Of a DNA stretch of 11,262 nucleotides, positions 4,592 through 11,262 are shown in pieces. The notes beneath the pieces are model-generated. The model saw nothing but the letters and a program-made list of their open reading frames with translations, was not told where the DNA came from and ran no database searches. Origin of the DNA: Acidobacteriota bacterium (GTDB lineage: Bacteria; Acidobacteriota; Terriglobia; Terriglobales; Acidobacteriaceae); the NCBI GenBank assembly GCA_021802085.1, contig JAKAAZ010000107.1:1-11262 (forward strand), in the 5' to 3' direction. Within the stretch, counting starts at the first letter, position 1, and every line of letters begins with the position of its first letter. The position numbers were made by a program, and so were the translations under genes.

Positions 4592-5808
4592 GCAAGACAC
4601 GATATCAACAAGGAAGCATCCGACGCATTGCGCGGAAGCATGGACCCGACGTGTGGGTGTTCCGCTGGCGGAGCATTCACGCGGACGGTTCGCGAAAGGA
4701 AAACAATCGCGTGATTGGGACCCTTCTCGACTATCGCACGAAGGCGGCTGCGGAAAAAGCTGCCGAGGCGCTTCGGATCAACATCAACACGACAACTCCG
4801 CGTCTGTCAGTCATGGGGATGACATTTGCGGATCTGGCGAAACACTACATCGCAAGAGAACTGGACGGAGATCAGCAGAATGCAAGGTCTCCCAAGGCGC
4901 ACTCCACGATTGACGCTAACCGGCGTTATCTCAACCTCTGGATTGTGCCGAGATGGGGAAAGGCTCTGATCAGCGAAATGGAGCCGATTGCTATCGAGGA
5001 CTGGCTTGCTGAATTAGGCTGCGGACCCGATAAGCTGGCGAATGGGACACGATTGAAAATCCGCAACATCATGAGTGTCGTATTTCGCCATGGCATCCGT
5101 CACGGATTTCTGCCCAGAGATGCGCAGGCGAATCCAATGAAGTATGTGCGGCAGAGCGGGCATTCCACCCGTGAGCACACCATACTTACGATGGCGGAGA
5201 CGATGGCCATCCTGACGTACCTCAAAGAGCCGGTCAAGACGATGGCCTGGCTCGATGCAACGACGGGATTGCGCGTCAGTGAGTTGTTGGCGCTGCGCTG
5301 GCAGGACATCGACTTCGATACGGGGGTGCTTCACGTGCGACGCGCGATCGTTTCCGGCGTCGTCGGTGAAACCAAAACCAATGCCTCCAGTAGCCGAATG
5401 CCGCCTGCCATCTCCGTACTCAAGTCGCTGCAGGCCTGGCGACGGGAGACGCCCTATGCCGCTTCGTCGGACTGGGTGTTTGCCAGCCCAAGGATGCGTG
5501 GCAAGAAGCCCTTTCGCGCGAACACGTTGGTCGCGAACCATCTGAGGGTTGCCGCGGCAGCAGCAGGGATCACGGGAGCAGTCGGTTGGCATACGTTCCG
5601 AAGATCGATTTCGACTTGGCTGATCGACAACGACGAGAACGTCAAGGTCACGCAGGAATTGTTGCGGCACGCACAGAGCAAAACCACTCTGGATCTGTAT
5701 GCCAAGGCGGCCACTCCCTCGAAACGGCGCGCGCATACACGCATCGTGGATGATCTGCTCACAGCGTCGGTAAACGCGGGAACGCCCGTAGAATGGGCGG
5801 TTTCGTGA
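4588..5808 (+). CDS. int: Tyrosine recombinase / phage-type integrase (406 aa)
   Basis: Site-specific recombinase that would insert and excise the island. From the TTG start, residues 4-60 form a small N-terminal arm-binding-like domain ('TRYQQGSIRRIARKHG', 'VWVFRWRS'). Residues about 75-180 form the SAM-like core-binding domain ('MTFADLAKHYIARELDG', 'STIDANRRYLNLW'). From about 195 onwards is the catalytic domain: R229 ('TTGLRVSELLALRW'), K263 ('GETKT'), H335-x-x-R338 ('HTFRR'), H361 ('LLRHAQSKTTLDLYAKA') and nucleophile Y371. All catalytic residues are present and the length is normal, so it looks functional. It is coupled to the excisionase-like gene and reads toward the 3' end of tRNA-Phe, 70 bp away, the usual place for a tRNA-targeting integrase. 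Confidence 0.92.
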   Translation: MSKTRYQQGSIRRIARKHGPDVWVFRWRSIHADGSRKENNRVIGTLLDYRTKAAAEKAAEALRININTTTPRLSVMGMTFADLAKHYIARELDGDQQNARSPKAHSTIDANRRYLNLWIVPRWGKALISEMEPIAIEDWLAELGCGPDKLANGTRLKIRNIMSVVFRHGIRHGFLPRDAQANPMKYVRQSGHSTREHTILTMAETMAILTYLKEPVKTMAWLDATTGLRVSELLALRWQDIDFDTGVLHVRRAIVSGVVGETKTNASSSRMPPAISVLKSLQAWRRETPYAASSDWVFASPRMRGKKPFRANTLVANHLRVAAAAAGITGAVGWHTFRRSISTWLIDNDENVKVTQELLRHAQSKTTLDLYAKAATPSKRRAHTRIVDDLLTASVNAGTPVEWAVS

Positions 5809-5818
5809 ATTTGTGGAC

Positions 5819-5840
5819 GAATGTGGGTTGAATGTGGGTT
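5819..5840. repeat. Tandem 11-bp direct repeat between integrase and tRNA
   Basis: GAATGTGGGTT occurs twice head to tail (5819-5829, 5830-5840). A degraded third unit, GAATTTGTGGAC, may start at 5807 over the integrase stop codon. Short direct repeats next to an attachment core are typical arm-type binding sites for tyrosine integrases. Confidence 0.7.
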
Positions 5841-5878
5841 CGATTTTGCAGGGGGAATCGTGCAAGTCCTTTGAAATG

Positions 5879-5953
5879 TGGTGGCCAGGGAGGGAATTGA
5901 ACCCCCGACGCCAGCCTTTTCAGGGCTGCGCTCTACCACTGAGCTACCTGGCC
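5879..5953 (-). tRNA. tRNA-Phe (anticodon GAA)
   Basis: The complement folds as a full cloverleaf: acceptor GGCCAGG / CCTGGCC, D stem GCTC/GAGC, anticodon stem CAGCC/GGCTG with loop CTGAAAA (anticodon GAA), variable loop GCGTC, T stem GGGGG/CCCTC with loop TTCAATT, discriminator A and an encoded CCA (5881-5879). The body is 72 bases plus CCA. Its 3' end faces the integrase gene, so it is the probable attachment site of the island, with the gene restored on integration. The far attachment copy is not in this window. Confidence 0.95.
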
Positions 5954-5974
5954 GTGGAGATTTTCCGGAAGGGA

Positions 5975-5980
5975 ATTCTA
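5975..5980 (-). promoter_or_regulatory. Possible -10 element of tRNA-Phe
   Basis: TAGAAT on the minus strand ends 22 bases upstream of the tRNA 5' end; initiation would give a leader of about 15 bases. The -35 region (TTCATT) is a poor match. Confidence 0.3.
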
Positions 5981-6121
5981 CACACGAGTGGAGGGAAATG
6001 AAGATTTCCGATCGATGCTTCTTGGTGAGTATATCAACCGTGGCGAAGACTGCCAAACAGGACTCTTATCCAATACAAGATGAGCCTGAAGGGTCGGTCA
6101 TGCTGGGTAGTGAACATTTGC

Positions 6122-6379
6122 ATGGTTCGATCAGAAGAGTTGAGCTTGGAGGCGATTGGCCGTTTTGTCGCGGCCAGCGAGGAAGTCCGGTTTGAGGCCG
6201 AAGACCGCCAGCAGCTCTATGGCTGGGTGGAGCGGGTGTTGGTCGGACGGCAGTACGCCCAACTGGGCAAGGCGGCGCGGGGCCTGGTGCGGCGCTACAT
6301 CGAGAAGATGACGGGGCTGAGCCGGGCGCAGGTGACGCGGCTGATCGCCTGCTACACGGCCAGCGGGCGGGTGCAGCAA
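6122..6379 (+). pseudogene. N-terminal fragment of an rve-type transposase
   Basis: About 86 residues from ATG 6122 match my memory of the N-terminal region of DDE/rve 'integrase catalytic domain' transposases: 'LEAIGRFVAASEEVRFEAED', 'RQQLYGWVERVLVGRQYA', 'KAARGLVRRYIEKMTGLSRA' and 'QVTRLIACYTASGRV', an HTH-bearing DNA-binding domain. Full-length relatives continue into a catalytic domain with three acidic residues. Here similarity stops around 6379, and the rest of the frame to 6484 is unrelated. There is no catalytic part, so it cannot be active. It begins about 170 bp upstream of the tRNA 5' end, outside the integrase-bounded island. Confidence 0.65.
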
Positions 6380-6456
6380 GCAAAAGCCAAACTCTTTGAG
6401 CGGTTGCGGCTGACCGCGTGGGATCGATGGCCAACGAACAGGGCGGAGGAAATGGC

Positions 6457-6511
6457 GGTCTGTGGAAAGCCCGGAAAACGATGATGCTGTTTTCCGCCCT
6501 TCCCACAGACC
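6457..6511. repeat. Imperfect inverted repeat, 23-base arms with 9-base spacer
   Basis: Arms 6457-6479 and 6489-6511 pair at 20 of 23 positions by my count; the innermost 8 bases (CGGAAAAC / GTTTTCCG) and outermost 9 (GGTCTGTGG / CCACAGACC) are perfect. It lies exactly between the transposase fragment and the istA remnant. It may be an IS end, the target of a nested insertion, or a hairpin-forming element. Confidence 0.75.
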
Positions 6512-6512
6512 T

Positions 6513-6690
6513 TGGAAATCGCTCCAACGATTATTCGGCGCCCACCTGCTACGGCCATCGGGAAGTTCCGGTCAAGGGGTACGTGCATGAAGTGGTGATG
6601 CCTGCGGCAGCCAGGTCGTCGCGCGTCATCCAAGAAGCTATGAACGCGAGGCGGTGGTCTTCGATCCGCTGCACTATCTGGCGCCGCCGA
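6513..6690 (+). pseudogene. istA: IS21-like istA transposase remnant (C-terminal part)
   Basis: Only the C-terminal part of an IstA-like transposase remains. One frame reads 'NRSNDYSAPTCYGHREVPVKG' around 6517-6579 and continues 'YVHEVVM'. After a one-base deletion near 6600 the next frame reads 'CGSQVVARHPRSYEREAVVFD' and then 'PLHYLAPPKA' (up to about 6695), the beta-strand region that precedes the end of IstA in this family. The catalytic domain is absent. The reading passes directly into the N-terminal part of IstB near 6690, so both the end of istA and the start of istB were lost in one deletion. Confidence 0.7.
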
Positions 6691-6691
6691 A

Positions 6692-7356
6692 AGCCTCGAT
6701 TATCCGCGCTACCTGCTGCGGCTCACGGAACTGGAGTTGCTGGACCGCGACCGCCGCGCCACCGAACGGCGCATCCGGCAGGCGAAGTTCCCAGTCGTCG
6801 AGAGTCTGAACAGCTTCGACTTCCTCGCCATCCCGTCCTTGAACAAAGCCATGGGGTTGGAGCTGGCGCGATCGGAGTTTCTCGCCCGCCGGAAAAATGC
6901 GCTGATCCTGGGCAACAGTGGCACCGGCAAAACGCACATCGCGCTGGCCCTCGGCCTGGCCGCCTGTCTGCATGGCCATCGCGTGCGCTTCACCACCGCC
7001 GCGGCCCTGGTCAGTGAACTGATCGAGGCCAGAGACGAGAAGAAACTGCTGCGCTTGCAAAAGCAACTGGCCAGCTAGGAGCTTCTCATCGTCGATGAAC
7101 TGGGTTTCGTGCCGTTGTCGAAGACCGGTGCCGAGCTACTCTTCGAGACCTCTAGCCAAGGCTATGAACGCGCTTCTACGCTGGTAACCAGCAATCTTCC
7201 CTTCGAAGAGTGGACTGAAGTCTTTGGCTCGGAACGCTGACCGGCGCACTGCTGGACCGGCTCACCCATCATGTTCACATTATCGAGATGAATGGCGACA
7301 GCTATCGCCTCCAACAGAGCAAACGCGAGCAGAAATCTCAACCCGCCACCGCGTAA
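6692..7356 (+). pseudogene. istB: IS21-like istB ATPase pseudogene
   Basis: IstB is the AAA+ helper ATPase of IS21-type transposition. Similarity starts at 'LDYPRYLLRLTELELLDRDR' (6695 on), after the lost N-terminus. The Walker A motif GNSGTGKT is at 6911-6934 and the Walker B motif 'LLIVDE' at 7082-7099. Two lesions separate and follow them: a TAG at 7076-7078 where relatives have Tyr ('RQLA-Y-ELLIVDELG'), and a missing base before 7238 that turns 'SERLTGALLDRL' into a TGA. After correction the frame runs to TAA 7354-7356 ('MNGDSYRLQQSKREQ'). The gene is clearly dead. Confidence 0.8.
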
Positions 7357-7647
7357 ATCACCATCCCAGCCCATCGGCAATCCTCCCCGCATATCCATAC
7401 GGCGCGGCCATCTTCACTGGCCGACTTTTCCTCTGCAACACTGGCCTGGTTTTACTTTGTTATTGACAGACAACATGTGGTCGCGTGCGACTTTGCCGGA
7501 CACGATTTCCAGTTCGTGTTCTGCGGCAATCTGCCACAGACTGGGCGCGCACACGACCACGTTACACTATCGTTTACTTCGCCTGAAGGCGAGGGGTTTC
7601 AACCATCCCCGATGGGGACACTAATAGCGCTCCGCTGAACACGCGAA
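7357..7647. other. Gap between istB remnant and receptor gene
   Basis: No convincing gene. The istB frame stays open after its stop until TGA 7636; the part from GTG 7477 would give 53 residues ending 'SPEGEGFQPSPMGTLIALR', but it has no ribosome binding site and is probably chance. Two hairpins lie near the right edge: TCGCCTGAAGGCGA (7579-7592) and TCCCC-GAT-GGGGA (7606-7618). The gap should also hold the promoter of the receptor gene, but no clear hexamers were found, and the exact right end of the IS remnant could not be placed. Confidence 0.45.
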
Positions 7648-10600
7648 ATGTTGGAGTATGTGAAGCAGACCAGAGAACGGCTGGCTGAGTTGAGGATGCT
7701 GCTGTCGCCGCATTCCGAGAAGGACCTGAACGGGTCAAGCTCCTCGTCTAATTTCATTGTCGTCCGCGAGCAATGGAAATGGCCGATCAGGCACACTTCC
7801 CTGCTTTTGCTGGTGGGCGTCCTGGCGGGAATCCTGCTCGGGAGGCCCCTTGGGGCGCAGGTGATTTCTGTGATGGGCGTGGTTCGCACCACCGCAGGCG
7901 CACCAGTGGCTGGCGCGACGGTGATCGCCGCCACCGCGGCGCATCAGGATCGTCAGATCGCGCTCACCCAAGCCGATGGGCATTTCACGCTTGCATCCCT
8001 TTCTCCAGGACCCTACACCATCGCGGTGCAACTACCGGGCCGACCGCCGACCGCATCGTCTCCGATCAATATCACGGACGTAAGAATGGTCATTACCGTC
8101 TCTGACCAAAACACACTCACCATCACCGCTGAGCAACTGGCTCCCGCGCCGGTGGCCCCGAATACCAACCCAAGCGCAACCGCGAACGCGACAGGCGCGA
8201 CCGGCGGCGAAAAGCTGTCGAGCCAGTCCGTCAGCGAGCTACCTCTCAATGGCCGCGACTTCAGCACTCTGCTACTGCTGGCAGCCGGAACGATGACCGA
8301 TGTCAACGGCGCGACCAACTTCACACAGCAATTCGCCATCAATGGGCAGCGGGGCGTCGAGGCGGTATTCGCGATGGATGGCGCAGACATCAGTGATCCC
8401 GAGATGGGCGGAAGCACCTTTACGAATTTCAACGTGGACGCGATCCAGGAACTGCAGTCGAGTTCCGGATGGATGCCGGCGGAGATTGGGCGAGGCGCAG
8501 CCGGTTTCACGAACATCATCACTCGCTCCGGCAGCAGCGGCTTTCACGGCTCGTTTTTTGAATTCCTGCGCAACTCGGCGCTCGACGCTCGGAATTACTT
8601 CGACCATCCCTCCATTGAAGATCCGGGCCGAATTCCGCCCTTTCGGAGGAACGAGTTCGGATTCACGAATGGTGGGCCGGTGGTGTTACCTCACATCTAT
8701 GACGGTCGCGGCCGAACCTTCTACTTCGGCGAGTATCAAGGCTTCCGTCAGGTGCTGGGGACAACACAGGTGCTGGCAGTGCCGACGGCGGCGGAGCGCG
8801 CGGGCCAGGATGCGGTCACGTACCCCGACGGCAGCACAGACACGCTGCAGGTGCCAGTCAACCCGCAAATCGCCCAGGTGCTTGCCCGCTATCCCTTGCC
8901 GAACAGTGCGGCGGGCGCCTATGGAGCGCGCACTTACGCGGCGCCTTCCAATGTGGAGACCAACGCCGATCAATTCTCGATTCGCATCGACCAGAAGCTA
9001 GGCGAGAAGGGCCAGTTTCTGGGCCGGTTTACCTATGACAATCTAACAGGACCCACGACTAATCCGGATCAGACGTTGCTCGATCCGAGTTTTGGCGTGC
9101 AGTACGTGGACCGCCAGCGCAACGTGGTGTTTACATATACTCGCACTGTGTCGCCGCGGTATTTGTGGTCGGCATCCTTTAGCATCATGCGGACGACGCC
9201 GTCATTTCCCACGCCGAACCATACCGATCCAGCGTTGAAGTTCTCGGATGGCTTGTTCGAGCCCTTCAATGCAGCGGCCGGCTCGGTGATGTCAGCCTTT
9301 GGGAATCTCTTCCAGGGACAACTGAACTTCGAGTGGACATCAGGACAACACGCGGTGAAATGGGGCGTGGAGGCACGGCTCAACCGAGACACAACCTATT
9401 TCGGGATCAGTCCAAACGGGGAGTACGACTTTGGCGGCGGCACTGTGTATTCGCCAACGTTCATCCCCTCTGCGAGTGGCCTGCACGATGTGCAGCCAGG
9501 AGATCCGTTGCCGGATACTCTGAGCAGTCTCCTGGTCGGCTATCCCTATGGCTATACGATCGCGGTCGCGCCGCCCTACTTTTCGAATGGGGCTCACATC
9601 GGTCCGGCGGCGATCAACCGTAACAACGTGAACACGTATGTGCAGGACACGTGGAAAATCAACGACCACTGGGCTCTCGACTATGGGCTTCGCTATGAGG
9701 TGTACACGCCAATCGAGGAGCGGGCGCACCGGACATCGAGCTTTCTGAATCCGTATCCGCCGGCGGGCGTGGGGCAACAGTTTCTGATCAATCCGCAGCC
9801 GGCATACCAGAGTGGATGGAACGGTTGGGGACCGCGTGTTCAGATCGACTGGAACGCGCCGGGCCAGGTTCGGCTGCATGCGGGTGGCGCAATCACGGTC
9901 ATTCCGCCGAACATCTGGCAGGACAATTTCCTGACTGGATCGACGCCTTTTAGCGTCTATCCGCGAGTCAACGCGGCCAAGAGCGGGGAGATCGCGTACG
10001 GATTCCAAATCACACCGGATGAACTTCCACCCACGTATACGCCACAGGGCCAGAATGTGTTTGCGAGCGGCGATCCAAAGAAAGTGCCAGCCAACACGGT
10101 GATGGATGTGAATCGCTACCAGCAGGATCTGGCCGCGCTGGCGCCTGGACACCAGCTTTCCTTGCTCAGCCTGAGCGCGGTCGATCGGCGCTTCGGAGAC
10201 GGTTTTCTGCAATCCTGGACACTGGGAGTGGAGCGCACGTTTGGTGGCGTCACGGCCGATGCGGCCTATGTGGGCACAGAGTCGTTCCGCCTGCCGCGCA
10301 TATCGTATCCGAATGCTTACCCTGGGGCCGAGGCCGGCTTTGCGCCGTTCACGGATTTCAACAGCAGTGGCACAGTTACGGGTGGTTTTGGCTTCGAGTC
10401 TGTGATTACAGATACAGCCCACTCGTCCTATAACGCACTGCAGACGTCTCTGGCTGGGCAAGTTGGACATGGCGGTCCGGCCTTGCAGGCTGGTTATACG
10501 TGGAGTAAGTCGCTGGACGATGTCAGCGGCATTCTGGGTGGCACTGGCTCGGCCGGCGACGTAGTCCTCTTCAGCCCGCAGAATCCATACGACACGCACG

Positions 10601-11229
10601 CGGAGAAAGGTCCATCGAACTTCGACGTGACGCACGCCTTCACTGTGAGCGCGGCTCAGGATTTGCACCTCGAGGGTCTGGCATTTCTCCCTTCGAGTGC
10701 GCGGGTGCTGACAAAAGGCTGGGAGTTGCTGAGCATCTCGACCATCACAAGCGGATCGCCCTTCACAGTGTATTCAGGGATCCAGCAAACAGGCTACGGG
10801 ACGGTCGGCGCCGACCGCCCGGATCAAATCGGCAAGCCCGATCTTTCAACCGCCCACAGCGAAACCCGCCGCAGGGAGGATTATTTCGGTCGCGGCACGA
10901 ACAACGCCAGTTTCTTTTCCATCCCCATTGGGAATTCTGGAGGCTCCGGGCCGAATTCCGGGCGCTTCGGAACGCTGGGCCGCAACACCTTCCGTGGGCC
11001 GGCTTACTACGACTTTGACTACGCACTTATCAAGACAACTCCGATCGGCCAGCGACGCAGTGGTCTCGAGAGAGCGGACCTGCAGTTCCGTGGAGAGTTT
11101 TTCAACATTTTTAACGTTGTCAACATGGGACTGCCCGCGAACACCATCAAGGGTTCCGGGTTTGGCGTCATCAGCAAGACCGCCGGCACATCGCGACAGA
11201 TTCAGTTTTCACTCAAGCTTATCTATTGA
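7648..11229 (+). CDS. TonB-dependent receptor, Oar-like, with carboxypeptidase-regulatory-like domain (1193 aa)
   Basis: Outer-membrane receptor for TonB-driven uptake of a large substrate, often glycans or peptides in this type; the substrate cannot be told. Residues 1-43 are a polar N-terminal extension, then a signal-like hydrophobic stretch (51-64, 'SLLLLVGVLAGILL') with probable cleavage after 'PLGA' (70). Residues 72-150 form the carboxypeptidase-regulatory-like Ig fold ('VRTTAGAPVAGATV', 'ALTQADGHFTLASLSPGPYT'). The plug covers about 190-320 ('SELPLNGRDF', 'FAINGQRG', 'FAMDGADI', 'AGFTNIITRSGSSGFHG'). The rest is the beta barrel, ending in the outer-membrane-type 'IQFSLKLIY'. No TonB box is obvious. 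The frame is intact and length is normal for the family. The start has no Shine-Dalgarno sequence and no in-frame ATG lies nearer the signal sequence than residue 17, so the true start is uncertain. Confidence 0.93.
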   Translation: MLEYVKQTRERLAELRMLLSPHSEKDLNGSSSSSNFIVVREQWKWPIRHTSLLLLVGVLAGILLGRPLGAQVISVMGVVRTTAGAPVAGATVIAATAAHQDRQIALTQADGHFTLASLSPGPYTIAVQLPGRPPTASSPINITDVRMVITVSDQNTLTITAEQLAPAPVAPNTNPSATANATGATGGEKLSSQSVSELPLNGRDFSTLLLLAAGTMTDVNGATNFTQQFAINGQRGVEAVFAMDGADISDPEMGGSTFTNFNVDAIQELQSSSGWMPAEIGRGAAGFTNIITRSGSSGFHGSFFEFLRNSALDARNYFDHPSIEDPGRIPPFRRNEFGFTNGGPVVLPHIYDGRGRTFYFGEYQGFRQVLGTTQVLAVPTAAERAGQDAVTYPDGSTDTLQVPVNPQIAQVLARYPLPNSAAGAYGARTYAAPSNVETNADQFSIRIDQKLGEKGQFLGRFTYDNLTGPTTNPDQTLLDPSFGVQYVDRQRNVVFTYTRTVSPRYLWSASFSIMRTTPSFPTPNHTDPALKFSDGLFEPFNAAAGSVMSAFGNLFQGQLNFEWTSGQHAVKWGVEARLNRDTTYFGISPNGEYDFGGGTVYSPTFIPSASGLHDVQPGDPLPDTLSSLLVGYPYGYTIAVAPPYFSNGAHIGPAAINRNNVNTYVQDTWKINDHWALDYGLRYEVYTPIEERAHRTSSFLNPYPPAGVGQQFLINPQPAYQSGWNGWGPRVQIDWNAPGQVRLHAGGAITVIPPNIWQDNFLTGSTPFSVYPRVNAAKSGEIAYGFQITPDELPPTYTPQGQNVFASGDPKKVPANTVMDVNRYQQDLAALAPGHQLSLLSLSAVDRRFGDGFLQSWTLGVERTFGGVTADAAYVGTESFRLPRISYPNAYPGAEAGFAPFTDFNSSGTVTGGFGFESVITDTAHSSYNALQTSLAGQVGHGGPALQAGYTWSKSLDDVSGILGGTGSAGDVVLFSPQNPYDTHAEKGPSNFDVTHAFTVSAAQDLHLEGLAFLPSSARVLTKGWELLSISTITSGSPFTVYSGIQQTGYGTVGADRPDQIGKPDLSTAHSETRRREDYFGRGTNNASFFSIPIGNSGGSGPNSGRFGTLGRNTFRGPAYYDFDYALIKTTPIGQRRSGLERADLQFRGEFFNIFNVVNMGLPANTIKGSGFGVISKTAGTSRQIQFSLKLIY

Positions 11230-11262
11230 CGGAAATCCGGCAGCGACACGGACACACGCGAA
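11230..11262. other. Short 3' flank of the receptor gene
   Basis: Thirty-three bases after the receptor stop codon. No hairpin or T tract is visible before the window ends. Confidence 0.5.

Noticed and set aside
5014..5865. 283-aa open frame on the minus strand
   Set aside because: Antisense to the intact integrase; no domain and no ribosome binding site seen.
5813..6195. Rightward open frames reading 'AREGIEPPTPAFSGLRSTTELPG'
   Set aside because: This is the well-known spurious protein made by reading the antisense strand of a tRNA gene; the frame lies over tRNA-Phe.
7477..7638. 53-residue frame from GTG 7477
   Set aside because: No ribosome binding site, no recognised family, and it runs through hairpins at the IS edge.
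9340..10668. 442-aa open frame on the minus strand
   Set aside because: Lies wholly antisense inside the receptor gene, is rich in Arg as GC-rich shadows are, and shows no recognisable motif.

Overview
The window looks like a stretch of high-GC chromosome from a soil bacterium, most likely Acidobacteriota. The main clue is the right third: one very large TonB-dependent receptor of the Oar-like type, with a carboxypeptidase-regulatory-like N-terminal domain, a plug with an 'ELPLNGRDF' motif and a C-terminus ending in 'FSLKLIY'. Such receptors are numerous in that phylum. The taxonomic call is an inference from protein style only.

Positions 1-5880 look like the integrase-proximal part of an integrative element (genomic island) lodged at the 3' end of a tRNA-Phe(GAA) gene (minus strand, 5879-5953). 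The integration module reads rightward: an excisionase-like HTH protein (4328-4591) is translationally coupled (TTGA overlap) to a complete tyrosine recombinase (4588-5808), which ends 70 bp before the tRNA 3' end. Direct repeats in that gap (5819-5840) could be integrase arm sites. No second copy of the tRNA 3' end is visible, so the far end of the element lies outside the window.

The cargo reads mainly leftward: a MarR-like winged-helix regulator (3285-3836), then a 231-aa probable DNA-binding protein of unknown family (2258-2953) coupled by a GTGA overlap to a DUF5131 (Gp37/Gp68) protein (1308-2261) with a radical-SAM-like cysteine cluster. Converging on these from the left are a PadR-like regulator (677-1249) and a small unknown gene (352-651). 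Between cargo and integration modules is an imperfect tandem duplication of about 248 bp, each copy carrying a TACYTGCA-N4-TGCAAGTA palindrome and a GTAGAA-N8-TTCTAC inverted repeat, both overlapping plausible promoters. A perfect 13-bp inverted repeat sits just inside the 231-aa gene. The novel candidate here is therefore a tightly regulated, coupled pair of DUF5131 and an unknown helical protein carried on a tRNA-Phe island.

Positions 5954-7647 are a graveyard of insertion sequences: the N-terminal piece of an rve-type transposase (6122-6379), a strong imperfect inverted repeat (6457-6511), and an IS21-like istA/istB pair joined by an internal deletion and inactivated by frameshifts and a stop codon (6513-7356). 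The intact receptor gene begins about 290 bp after this debris and runs almost to the end of the window.
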